This document shows positions 9,725 through 19,877 of a DNA stretch of 25,779 nucleotides, in pieces. This DNA is from Mucidula mucida (taxonomy: Eukaryota > Basidiomycota > Agaricomycetes > Agaricales > Physalacriaceae): assembly GCA_015501055.1 (NCBI GenBank), contig JADNYV010000483.1:1-25779 (forward strand), in the 5' to 3' direction. The first letter of the stretch is position 1; each line of letters begins with the position of its first letter. The notes under the pieces are model-generated. The model was given only the letters and a program-made list of their open reading frames with translations, was not told where the DNA came from and made no database searches. The position numbers and the translations under genes were made by a program.

Positions 9725-11311
9725 ATGTCGAGTGAAAAAGTTTTCCAAATCGCCGTCTCGAACGACAAGATCGACCTCCAAACTCGAACTTTGCGTCTTT
9801 CCCGATGAACTTAAGGACGCTGGTTCGAACTATGGCGTCCCTCTGGCAACCATGCGCCGCCTCGTGGAATATTGGAAGCACGGCTTTGACTGGCGCGTGC
9901 AAGAAGCCGCTATCAATGTTGAACTTCCCCAGTTCACCCGCGATATTAAGGTCAACGGCTTTGGGACGCTCAATATTCACTACGTGCATCAGAAAAGCAA
10001 GGGCGTTGATGTCGTCCCGCTTCTATTTGTGCATGGGTGTACATTGACTTTCGCTGATTTACTGAGTATTTTTTGTTGATGTCGCATTAGGGCCGAGCAG
10101 TTGCTTGGAGGTTCGCAAAATGCTTCCACTTCTCACAGCCGGGAATCCGAGTTTCCATGTTGTGGCTCTAAGTCTCCCGGGCTTTGGTTTCTCTGAAGCG
10201 CCCTCCAAGAAGGGATTCAGGATTAACCCGTACGCCGAGGTATGTGATGGCTCTCAAGTTGTTTCTGGCGCTGCTGAATGTTTTTTTAGGTTTCTCATAA
10301 AGTGATGGACCATGGTGGCCCTTGGTTATAACGAGTATGGTGCGTAGGATGAATGCGCGTTTTCTACTACAATCGACGAGCAACCAGTCACGCAAGGCGG
10401 TGATTTGGGTACGATGGTAAGCTAGCTCCCTATTCATCAAAATTGCCACTCGTCTCATGACACCCATGTAGATCACTCGCGCGATGGCGCTCAAGTACGG
10501 CAGCAAGCATGTCAAGGCGTGGCACACTACTCTGCCTTAGTAGGTTTCATTTCGCACGTATCGTGGATGCGCGCTGACATACAAGCAGTGGATTCCCACC
10601 GCCCCCTACGCGGCCCATCGCGTTTCTTCAACACTTGCTCACACCATACACTGTTCCCGAAAAGGCCGGCGCGCAGAAGGCTCAATGGTTCGAAAAGCAG
10701 GGAAGCGGATACTTTTTGCAGCAATCGACGAGGCCTCTCTTGGTATGTCGCCCTTGTCACTCTATCGCGACGAAGTCTCATTGACCCGCGATAGGATACT
10801 CTTTGGCGGACTCGCCAGTCGGTTTGTTGGCCTGGCTTTACGAAAAGCTGGGCCGACGAGTACCCGTGGACTGATGAAGAAGGTATCTATCATATTCCGT
10901 ATCTTGCAGCCGCGTTGACTGACGACAATGTTTTAGTCCTGACTTGGATCTCCGTTTTCCTCTTTTCTCGAGCGGGACCTACTGCGTCGACACGGATTTA
11001 TTACGAGACATATCAAAGCGGGGACATCTACGCGCTCCTCCCACAACGACCCTCCATCCCGTATGGGATCTCGATCTTCCCTGGGGACATGGGTGTTCGT
11101 CCTATCTCGTACGTCACTCCAAGTTTTTTTGCGACAAACGACTCACGGGTTTGACTAGGTGGTTCACGACGAACGGCAATCTTGTGTTCAGCAACAACAA
11201 GCACACGAAAGGGGGTCACTATGGCGCTTGGGAGGCGCCGGAGGGGTTGGTGGGGGATTTGAGGAGGATGTTCCGGCGTTTGCTGTTGTTTCTGGGAGAA
11301 GTGGATATTAG
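9725..11311 (+). pseudogene. Epoxide hydrolase pseudogene A (alpha/beta hydrolase, EHN type)
   Basis: The ancestral gene had nine exons: 9725-10038, 10091-10239, 10290-10339, 10388-10416, 10472-10539, 10589-10742, 10795-10882, 10937-11108 and 11159-11311. Family marks are an EHN N-terminal part (FPDELKDAG then YGVPLATMRRLVEYW), the oxyanion motif H-G-W-P formed across intron 1, the nucleophile Asp in T-Q-G-G-D-L-G, STRP, Y-P-W-T-D-E-E, a S-R-A-G-P lid segment and the catalytic His in K-G-G-H-Y-G-A-W-E. Such enzymes hydrolyse epoxides to diols. The frame is broken. (1) A frameshift follows I-D-L near 9776. (2) A 7-nt insertion follows K-V-M near 10307. (3) A frame change lies at E-K/W near 10848. 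All three are shared with copy B. Private to A are a 4-nt loss near 10735 and a 13-nt loss near 11272 that removes the G-K-G-G codons. The ancestral end P-A-F-A-V-V-S-G-R-S-G-Y is still legible out of frame at 11309-11311. Splice sites remain good. Confidence 0.85.
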
Positions 11312-11585
11312 TGTGGGTGGTTAGGACTATGAGTACAAGACGATCTCGCACCCTCTTGTCCCTTCGTCAAGACACATTCACCCAGCTCATGCCCCGGCAC
11401 TACCTTCTATCAGCTTACACGACCGGCATCTCATGTGGCGATGTTGTGCTATGTCTGATCAAATCGACGCCCTTTACTAGAATGCACCTTCTTACGGAAC
11501 TGACGTGGCACACTGTCTACTCTAGGTGCCTCAAGACGTTTAGACTTCATAGCGAATGGACTCTAATAATTCAAGCACAAAGTAG
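11312..11585 (+). other. Boundary between duplicated block A and the F-box-like gene
   Basis: The duplicated block ends near 11,345. From there to 11,585 short frames alternate. A possible start is the ATG at 11452 (M-S-D-Q-I-D-A-L-Y, then a stop). A CTAAT branch-like site (11561) and a TAG acceptor at 11583-11585 could lead into the next exon, but no donor keeps the phase. The 5' part of the following gene is probably lost or rearranged here. Confidence 0.35.
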
Positions 11586-12564
11586 TGCCTTCCTGTCGTT
11601 GGATGGCTACTTCTGAACACACCGTCCCGTTACATCTCGTTGGAGGTTTTCAATGCCGAGCTGTTACATGCCGGCTTCTTCCCTACACCGTGCATAACAC
11701 CGCCCAAGTGGCGTCGCCTCGTGATCAAGAGGTTCCTCGGGCATTCGTCGAACATAAAGTCGGACGTCGGCGGTACCACATCACCTCTACGTCTTTCCTT
11801 CTCGGCTCGCGACCACACCTCAACCTTGTGCATGTATCTCGACGGTTCAAACTCAAGCATTGGAAACAGCGAATCTCTCATGGCAGTCATCGACCATTTA
11901 CTATCGTTGGACGCAATGATCATGTTAGACAATCTAGACGTCGAGGGGTCATATGCCCCACTCGTGGTAGAACTGCTCCCTACGCTCCTCAGGATTGACA
12001 GACTGCTCCGTCTGCAAGGACTTCCAGCGGATTGTGAGTTGGCTAGTGCATCTCGTCATTACTTTACTGATACTAGACTAATCATTGATACTTTAAGCTG
12101 TGGCTTGTACACGGCTTTCGTTGTGTGTCAAGCTGCCTGCCGCCCTTATCCGCGACTTCTCGACGCCGAACGCGATAAGCACATTCGTCTCTTGGCTGCC
12201 ACGAATATTGACATCGATTCAGGATGAACGTCGCGCTCAACCTCTGAGGGTATACCTCTGCTTCAAGTACGACGCCGTGCTCGGCACGAAAGACCACAGG
12301 CTCTGGTCGGACCTCGACAAAATTCTTGCAGACCGAGTTGCGGACTATTCTCTCGGTCACGTCTTGACACCATCGATAACGTGCCAGATCCAACCCTGGA
12401 AACCCTGTTCAGTGGTCTCCTTCCCAAAGCACAAGCGGCATTGGTACTACGTCGTTGGCTCTGATCTACGCAAAGGACATCCTAGTTATTTTTTAATGGG
12501 TTCGGTAGAATACAGGCTTGCTCAATCTGAAGTACGAGTTAACAATCAGCTTGAGAATTTATAG
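11586..12564 (+). CDS. Hypothetical protein resembling the C-terminal part of an F-box/LRR protein; 5' end unresolved
   Basis: The exons are 11586-12033 and 12098-12564. The intron (12034-12097) has a GTGAGT donor and a TTTAAG acceptor. The frame is open for about 304 residues with no ATG at its beginning, so either an upstream exon is missing or the gene is truncated. The content (S-R-Y-I-S-L-E-V-F near the start, then LLSLDAMIMLDNLDVEGSYA, LPTLLRIDRLLRLQGLP, F-V-S-W-L-P-R-I-L) looks like the irregular leucine-rich tail of Agaricomycete F-box proteins, but no F-box is visible upstream. The stop lies 6 bp inside the 3' end of the opposite-strand DUF6535 gene. It is not clear whether it is expressed. 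It may have lost its N-terminus when the epoxide hydrolase block arrived. Confidence 0.55.
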
Positions 12565-15500
12565 ACTCGTAAGGTGTTCATCGAGCAAAGTGATTCCAGA
12601 ATCAAGGTATTCTACCATCTCCGTGACCATTGCATCATCAGGAAGAACAAATGAACGACCGGGATCAAGATACACGGGATATCGATGAATCCCAAATCGT
12701 TCCGTAGCCGCCTCCCGTAACATCATGCGACACTCATCCCATGTCAAGTCAAGTCCGTCGTACTGTTTCTCCCAGTACCGGCCCAGAAATGTAATGATTT
12801 CCGACCGAGGCAAGGCAAGATCTCGAAGAAAATTACTCCACGAATTCTCTGGAACCGATAACATAATAACACAGACTTGGAAAATGTTACGCCCACTAAG
12901 AAGGTAATTCCGTTGGGTTGGCAATGATATTTCTGGGGGGTACGGCATCCGTCTCATTTGACCGTCTTCCTTCACATCACCCAACACCCAGTATGACGAT
13001 GCCAGAATATAGGAACAGAGTGCGTGGCGCACAACGGGAAGGTTGCGATATGGTAAGAGGACAGTGAGTAGATCACACTCTGGGAAAAGGTTGTAAGCTG
13101 CCGGAACACCAGTGAACAGTGCTCGATCAAGAAGCTGAGTAGTTGGCCATATATAGCGATGCATCATAGAAGAATCCTTCACATCTTCCACTCGAAATAA
13201 TAGAAGGTGTTTCGTTAGTTGAACCGAGAACCACTCCTCCCAGTTAAACCGGAATAAAAAAATGTGCAGACCGTGGTAGGACATTTGCTGACAGAATGCG
13301 GAGATTACATCCAACGCAAGAGAGCGAGGAGAATCAAGGTCAGCAGGATCATTTGGGACTGGCAGGTTCGCAAACAAAGATTTTAGAGTTACGTAAATGT
13401 AATAACCAGCCATCTCATGATTCGGTTGATAGTCTCTCTTGTTCAGAGCGGAGAAGATCTTGCAGACCAAGCACTCCAACTCAGAAACAACAAGCGCATC
13501 TGGGGCAGGACAGGTCTGAACATGAATGAAATACTTCACAATAGCAAGTGTTATGCGCAGCCCGGGATAATGATGTGCGTCATTCACAAAACTGGGAGGT
13601 TCGAATTCATCGAATGAGCCGAACACACGATGTAGACGCTGGTCAACAATCTCTTGGAAAGCTCGAATTTGACACATGCGTGCGAATGTGGCCGCAGTTT
13701 CTTCAGTTGGAAGCAGCCTCTCAATGTTCCGTTCACCTGATGCATACAGCGCAAATTCCTCAGTGGTGTAGATGTCCAGAATGGAAGGTGAACTTGCGCA
13801 GACTTGGATGATAGGCAGGATTGAGGGTGAAGCGTTCTGAATGTCATCCGCAGACGGCGATGCATTCGAAAATATCAGCTGAAGAATACTGACCCAGGTT
13901 TGTGGATGCAAACGAAGGTCTGGATTGTCTGGGATATATTGAAGAAACATATCTTTGGCTGACAGTTTGATATCGTCTTCATGGCGGGACCAGTCTGGAG
14001 GCATTGCGGCAATGACGGCGACGAGCTCCAGAGGAACGGGAGGATGCTTGGGCAAAAGCTTGAAGGCATCAGAATCTGTGGTGAACATGAACTTCATCGA
14101 ACGAGCCAGACGTTCCAACTGAAAGTATGCATTGTTGGCATCTACCAGATTTTCTGGGGGAGATTCCAAGACGGAAAGGAGAGGGGTGTACAAACGCTTC
14201 GCCTCTGTATCGTACATCTCACCAAATTTGTCCGATAGCGGTTCATGGTACCGGGACGGAAATCCACCAAGACATTGGATGATTATACTACGAGCAGATG
14301 GATTGGCAGAGTTGTCAAAAACCCAACTGAGCACATCAATGGAAAAGAGATCGCCCTGACGAGTTTTCACTGCCGATGCTTCCGCCTCTCTGATGGACTT
14401 TGGCGCTTTTTCACGCTCCAGAGGAGGAAGAAGGCGTCGAAGCACCATGAATAGAAGATTGGAAAGGGGTGTCTTGTATGGACACTGCGGATGCACGGCC
14501 GAGAAGAAATGCGTGGCAAAGTAAGCGGTGTAGGTAACGAGGGTGAAGACACCAGTCACATACGCGAATGGTCCGTACAATTCCACCAGATAGACAATGA
14601 GTCCGAGGAAGAAGAGCCCGAGCGAGAGGTGCATGAGCACTGGCAACAAGCCGATGATCAGAGGAACCTTCCACGCCTGCAAGCCCTCGTAACGGTACTG
14701 GCGAAGAAGGCTGCGATCTAACGGTGTCCCGGATGTCATAGCCAAATACTGGTGCAGCCATTGCTTCGCTAACACGGCGACAAGTGCAGTGATCAAGCTC
14801 AACGATAAGCTCGTGTACCACAAACCGTTTATCCACAACTGCGAATGAGATGGCATGAACTGCAGCGCGTCGGGAGACGAGATCACTGGACCAAGATCAA
14901 CAGCTGATCCGTTCGCGTGCGCGCGCTGGACAACCAACATCTCGAAGAGAATAGAAGTCGACAGTTGGACGTAGTCGGGTTCGAGTTTGTCGGCCGTCTG
15001 GATGAGGAAGGCCGTAACAACGGCTGAGAACAGACCTGCCTGTGAAGTGCATCAGAAGAGCAATGAATATGTCGGTAAACTAGACGTACAAATACAAGTA
15101 GCACGTCGACTGTATCGCGCGCATCCTCAGATAAATCGGTATCAAAAATTTGGAACTCGTCGACACACATCCTCCAGACCCTGGCATTCGGCTGTGCCTC
15201 CTCAAAAATCGGATCAGGAGGGTACTTTTGCTCGTAGTCCATAGGGTCATACCCTAGTATTTCGATTAAACAATCTCGAATTTGACAGCATGTTCACGAA
15301 CCTCTCGCATTGCGATCCACGGGTAGTCCGAACAGCTTCTTACGAGAACGCCGACCTTTGCGAGCGCGAGGTGGATCGGTATCAACATCCCGGCGCTGCT
15401 TGTCGTCGTCTCGCACAGCATCACTTTCTTCGCCCGCATCTTCGTCTTCCTCATCACCGTCCTCTCCCGATTCACCAGCAGAATCAACTTGTACACCTGG

Positions 15501-15704
15501 GTTCCTTTTCTTCGCGCGTCCTGGGCGGGTTTTCCGGGAACCTTCGGTAGTCCCATCCTTGCCAGGAAGCCGTATGGGCTCTAGTTTTGGGGGAAGCCTC
15601 GCAGCCCGCGATGAGTCTCCCCATTGAAGAGCGATTGCCGGTGAGTGGATGGCAACATTAGCAAAATCTTCCGAGTTGTCATCTGAGCTGGTTGTAGTGG
15701 ACAT
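12559..15704 (-). CDS. DUF6535 domain membrane protein, three exons
   Basis: Reading on the minus strand, the exons are 15704-15302, 15253-15090 and 15039-12559, with introns of 48 and 50 nt. The spliced frame gives 1015 residues. Residues 1-134 are disordered and highly charged: an acidic run (G-E-D-G-D-E-E-D-E-D-A-G-E-E) is followed by basic A-R-K-G-R-R-S-R-K-K. The DUF6535 domain starts near residue 150 (NARVWRMCVDEFQIFDTDL, then D-T-V-D-V-L-L-V-F-A-G-L-F-S-A-V-V-T-A-F). Likely membrane segments lie at about 191-205, 262-282, 315-342 and 347-369, with K-Q-W-L-H-Q-Y between the second and third. The remaining 640 residues look helical and soluble, with no named domain. This family is abundant and lineage-specific in Agaricomycetes and its function is unknown. 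The start at 15704 is preferred over the internal ATG at 15242 because the first intron joins exactly in phase. Confidence 0.85.
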
Positions 15705-16590
15705 TGTCGACGATGGCTGTTGATACGATGGCAAGCTAGTCCCAGTCCGAAGTAACTTTTACCACGTCTAGCACGCTTAAGACATCGTGTCGCCGGTGGC
15801 AATGCCTTTGTGGGTCCAGTTGCCCATACAACTACCGACATTCGACCAACGTCGTTACAACTGACCTAGATGAAGGGAGCTTGTAGGATCGTCTAGCTGG
15901 GCCTTCGCCGTGGTGTAGCAAACGCTGCATTCAAAGGCAGTTTGACTAGCAGGGCGTTCTGAAGACGATACTATCTGATCTAAACTTCATTACTATCACT
16001 CGTGGAAGGTGAAGAAGTAGTTCACCTCCGCGCAAGTAGAGAGATTCCATCAATGATTTCGTGCACATTTCATCGCGACGTAGCACGTCTCTGTCGTGTA
16101 GGGCGCATCTTGTGAACAATCGTTAAGCGCGTCGTGCCTGCGAGCGATCATGGATCCTCGGGTGGAGAGTGCGAAGGGGCTACGAGAGTGATAGCGCATG
16201 CTCGATATCGCTGCCTTGCGCAGGTATGCTTTTCAGCGCAGCGACACAGAAATCCGACGCTTCCGTTTTGACATTCCTTCGAGTTGTCTTCGCTCCCAAG
16301 AGAAACTCTGAGGCTGTTGTCAGCTATGTAGTTCCCTCTGCGTTGTTCAGAAACATGAAGTAGGTACTTCCAGGTCGAAGGTGCTGTTGATGGCGTCCGA
16401 GCAACAGTGTTTCGCGTGTTTTGTTTTTTGCAACGCCGGGCGAACACTTTATCTGACGAAATAAGCACATAGCGTGAGCTACCAAGCATCCAAAAGATAA
16501 ACGGATGATTTTGGGTTACATTTACCATTGTACTAGCAAGCAAAGATTCGAATTGTGGCGAAATTCTTCATGGCGGTTTTTGGTGAGAGA
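15705..16590. other. Intergenic, nothing recognised
   Basis: This is the upstream region of the DUF6535 gene. Short frames occur on both strands (for example 16148-16543 -) without family resemblance or splice support. Confidence 0.5.
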
Positions 16591-16690
16591 CAACGTGATC
16601 GAGTTTGACCGATGCGACCCGAAATTGCCGATCATTATCGTTTTTTCAAGACTTTTTTGTACCTTCAGGCGAACTATCACTTGCACAATA
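16591..16690 (+). repeat. Dispersed repeat R, copy 1
   Basis: AACGTGATCGAGTTT, then GCG-CCCGA-ATTGCCGATCA, then a T-rich stretch and CGAACTATC. The same succession is found at 19342-19440. One copy precedes block B and one follows it, so the element may mark the history of the duplication. It is non-coding. Confidence 0.5.
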
Positions 16691-17245
16691 CCACTGTCGC
16701 ATTCAGCCCTTATCCAGCTCACCTAGAAAGCCAACTTGAAACTAGTCATGTCACCATGGACAGCAGGAGAGGTTCACTTGATATCTCCAAGCCTGTATCG
16801 CGGAGCAATAGACAGTTTGGAAAGCGAAATTGTCAGATGGTGCCTAGAGGATGTAGCGGTAATGACTCGTCGGGTCTGCACTTTTTGCTTGTCTGACCAT
16901 TCCTATCAGCGTTTCTTGACGTGAATCTTTATCCGTCTTGCGACACTGATACATATTGACAACGCGCCCGTCATTGTGCACGACACGTCACGGAAAATGG
17001 AAGTGGTTAGCATCATTAATACCCAATGATCGACCGTTCTCCAACGGCTAGGAACATTTGTTGGTGAAAGCCTGCTCTTGGTGTTTCAACTCTTGCGACT
17101 CCGAGAGTCGTTTCACAGGACCCTCCTGTACGCGTAGCGCGTCTTCTCGTCACACTTTCTCTTCGGTTAAGGAATTGGAGACATGACACCTCCTAATCAC
17201 ATCATCGGATTTTCCTCCTGGCTTCTCTGATGTCTGTCAGAAGCC

Positions 17246-17252
17246 TATAAAA
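17246..17252 (+). promoter_or_regulatory. TATA box of epoxide hydrolase copy B
   Basis: TATAAAA lies 48 bp before the ATG at 17294, at the same spacing as in copy A. Confidence 0.55.
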
Positions 17253-17293
17253 CACACCGACGCTTTCGTTGCTTCCCACCTACCAGACCCACT

Positions 17294-18870
17294 ATGTTGA
17301 GTGAAAAAGTCTTCCAAATCGCCGTCTCGAACGACAAGATTGACCTCCAAACTCGAACTTTGCGTCTTTCCCGATGAACTCCAGGACGCTGGCTCGAACT
17401 ATGGCGTCCCTCTTGCAACCATGCGCCGCCTCGTGGAATATTGGAGGACCGGCTTTGATCGGCGCGTGCAAGAAGCCGCTATCAATGCTGAACTTCCCCA
17501 GTTCACCCGCGATATCAAGGTCAACGGCTTTGGGACGCTCAATATTCACTACGTGCATCAGAAAAGCAAGGGCGTTGATGTCGTCCCGCTTCTATTTGTG
17601 CATGGGTGTACGTTGACTTTCGCTGATTTACTGAGTATTTTTTGTTAATGTCGCATTAGGGCCGAGCAGTTGCTTGGAGGTTCGCAAAATGCTTCCACTT
17701 CTCACAGCCGGGAATCCGAGTTTCCATGTTGTGGCTCTAAGTCTCCCGGGCTTTGGTTTCTCTGAAGCGCCCTCCAAGAAGGGTTTCAGGATTAACCAGT
17801 ACGCCGAGGTATGTGATGGCTCTCAAGTTGTTTCTGGCGCTGCTGAATGTTTTTTTAGGTTTGTCATAAAGTGATGGACCATGGTGGCCCTTGGTTATAA
17901 CGAGTATGGTGCGTAGGATGAATGCGCGTTTTCTACTACAATTGACGAGGAACCAGTCACGCAAGGCGGTGATTTGGGTACGATGGTAAGCTAGCTCCCT
18001 ATTCATCAAAATTGCCACTCGTCTCATGACACCCATGTAGATCACTCGCGCGATGGCGCTCAAGTACGGCAGCAAGCATGTCAAGGCGTGGTACACTACT
18101 CTGCCTTAGTAGATTTCATTTCGCACGTATCGTGGATGCGCGCTGACATACAAGCAGTGGATTCCCACCGCCCCCTACGCGCCCCATCGCGTTTCTTCAA
18201 CACTTGCTCACACCATACACTGTTGCCGAAAAGGCCGGCGCGCAGAAGGCTCAATGGTTCGAAAAGCAGGGAAGCGGATACTTTTTGCGCAATCGACGAG
18301 GCCCCAGACTCTTGGTATGCCGCACTTGTCACTCGACGAAGTCTCATTGACCCGCGATAGGATACTCTTTGGCGGACTCGCCAGTCGGTTTGTTGGCCTG
18401 GCTTTACGAAAAGCTGGACCGACGAGTACCCGTGGACTGATGAAGAAGGTATCTATCATATTCCGTATCTTGCAGCCGCGTTGACTGACGACAATGTTTT
18501 AGTCCTGACTTGGATCTCCGTTTTCCTCTTTTCTCGAGCGGGACCTACTGCGTCGACGCGGAATTATTACGAGACATATCAAAGCGGGGACATCTACGCG
18601 CTCCTCCCACAACGACCCTCCATCCCGTATGGGATCTCGATCTTCCCTGGGGACATGGGTGTTCGTACGTCACTCCAAGTTTTTTTGCGACAAACGACTC
18701 ACGGGTTTGACTAGGTGGTTCACGACGAACGGCAATCTTGTGTTCAGCAACAACAAGCACACGAAAGGGGCTCACTATGGCGCTTGGGAGGCGCCGGAGG
18801 GGTTGGTGGCGGATTTGAGGAGAAGGGCGGTCCGGCGTTTGCTGTTGTTTCTGGGAGAAGTGGATATTAG
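17294..18870 (+). pseudogene. Epoxide hydrolase pseudogene B
   Basis: Same nine-exon layout as copy A, with intact GT..AG sites; intron 1 even has a better donor (GTACGT against GTACAT). It carries the three frame-breaking changes shared with A: after I-D-L near 17345, the 7-nt insertion near 17876, and at E-K/W near 18415. Private lesions are a 1-nt loss near 18289 (TTTTTGC-GCAATCG), an 8-nt loss at the end of the exon before the last intron (near 18665) and a 10-nt loss near 18820 that removes the M-F-G codons but keeps K-G-G. It keeps S-T-R-P-Q-T-L-G, which copy A has lost. The His motif reads K-G-A-H-Y-G-A-W-E instead of K-G-G-H. The Asp motif T-Q-G-G-D-L-G and H-G-W-P are kept. No full-length product can be read. 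Confidence 0.85.
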
Positions 18871-18905
18871 TGTGGTGCGTTAGGACTATAACAACAAGAC
18901 GATCC

Positions 18906-19341
18906 TCTCTTTGAAATCATTGACTCCTACACAACTTTCATTGACAGCATGGAGGTACGTCCTACAAGCGTAGGACTTGCTATGGAGTGAAGCTCATCGA
19001 GAAAATACACAGATTGAATGTGGTGTTTTCAGCAACCTGTTTGAAGGATTCTTCCTAGAGAAACATGACATACAGGCTGGTCGAGCTTGACCGCGAGATG
19101 CTCCCAAAAACAGAAAAGCGTGAACGCTGTGAACAACGACGAACGGAGGAGTGATGCCCCAAGAAGGAAAAACACTCTAGACTACGAGTGGTTGAGTAAG
19201 GCGAGGAAAGCCTTCCTGTGACGCAGTTTTATAGCTCCTCGTCTTGGATTCATGCATGGCTTAAGCGCGCGCGGGCATCAAGCTTCGTGGTAGTATTGAC
19301 GCCTCAAAAAGACAAGGAAGAAAGCAGACAAGAGGCAGTCA
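18906..19341. other. Intergenic, nothing recognised
   Basis: Spacer after block B. No gene, RNA or repeat is recognised before repeat R copy 2. Confidence 0.5.
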
Positions 19342-19440
19342 GAACGTGATCGAGTTTCAACTGCGGCCCGAGATTGCCGATCAGTGACAATTCGAGAGCC
19401 TGTCTTTCTGTTTCTTGCCCACCTTGGACGCGAACTATCT
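19342..19440 (+). repeat. Dispersed repeat R, copy 2
   Basis: GAACGTGATCGAGTTTCAAC, then TGCGGCCCGAGATTGCCGATCA, and later CGCGAACTATC. It is the partner of 16591-16690, in direct orientation. Confidence 0.5.
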
Positions 19441-19576
19441 TATTATGTGTAGCGCAGGTAACTCTTTGTGATACTCATCACTAGCAGTTAACACAATCGG
19501 CGTCCGCCTGCACTCTGAGTCTGTATCGAAAATCGAAAGGGTTAATGCTTCTCTAATTTATGCGTAGAACATAGTA

Positions 19577-19775
19577 AGACACTCCTTGGGTCATGGCCAA
19601 GGAGTGTCCCAGGGTGATCCTGAAGGTTGCATGGGCAGCTCATGCGGTCGAATCGTAAGAGAGGCGAATCGGCACCGACGAAGTAGGCTCTCGTCGTGTT
19701 CGAGTAGAGGACTTGTGTGTCCAAAGCTAGAGGTATGAGCAAGCCGTGCGACCAGAAGGTCACCCGAACGTTTTT
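19577..19775 (+). repeat. Diverged dispersed repeat H, copy 2, with perfect 11-bp hairpin
   Basis: Partner of 8728-8940. It opens with ACACTCCTTGG (19579-19589), a 7-nt loop, then CCAAGGAGTGT (19597-19607), followed by TCCCAGGGTG and the conserved GAATCGGCACCGACG, GTGTTCGAGTA, AGGACTT and GCGACCAGAAGGTCACC blocks. Hairpins at the same place in both copies, made of different bases, suggest the structure itself was kept or is an element end. Confidence 0.5.
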
Positions 19776-19877
19776 GCACTCCCTGAACTTCTTCTTTTCA
19801 TTTTCGTTGTGCTCCCACTCGTGATTATGCAGCGCGTGGTTGCGATGAGTCGTCTCATACAAGCTCGCGAAAAGAAG

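Larger units (their letters stand above)
9250..11345 (+). repeat. Segmental duplication, copy A (about 2.1 kb)
   Basis: From about 9,250 to about 11,345 the sequence aligns almost continuously with about 16,790-18,905, at an offset of 7.56-7.57 kb and in direct orientation. Identity is lower in the 5' flank (to about 9,430) and very high from the promoter through the gene. It ends just after GTTAGGACTAT. The block carries the promoter and the whole epoxide hydrolase gene. The copies are separated by two unrelated genes, so this is not a simple tandem array. I see no target-site duplication or terminal inverted repeats that would make it a transposon. Confidence 0.85.
16790..18905 (+). repeat. 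Segmental duplication, copy B (about 2.1 kb)
   Basis: Direct-repeat partner of 9,250-11,345, carrying the same promoter and epoxide hydrolase gene. Landmarks shared with copy A upstream of the gene are CAGATGGT-CCTA-GAGGATGTAG, TTGTCTGACCAT, AACGGCTAGGAACAT-TGTTGGTGAAAGCCTGCT and GTCTTCTCGTCACACTTTCTC. The match fades after GTTAGGACTATAA at about 18,893-18,905. Confidence 0.85.

Noticed and set aside
9732..10079. Epoxide hydrolase frame starting at 9732 as an intact first exon
   Set aside because: It begins with GTG, not ATG. The real ATG at 9725 is in a different frame from the conserved FPDEL region, so the exon is frameshifted.
10031..10090. First intron of epoxide hydrolase A with donor at 10037 (CATGG|GTGTAC)
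   Set aside because: It loses the Trp of the H-G-W-P oxyanion motif and breaks phase. The donor at 10039 (GTACAT, GTACGT in copy B) restores H-G-W-P and the E-V-R-K frame.
13296..14721. Several plus-strand open frames of 60-90 residues
   Set aside because: They are antisense to the long coding exon of the DUF6535 gene and show no domain of their own.
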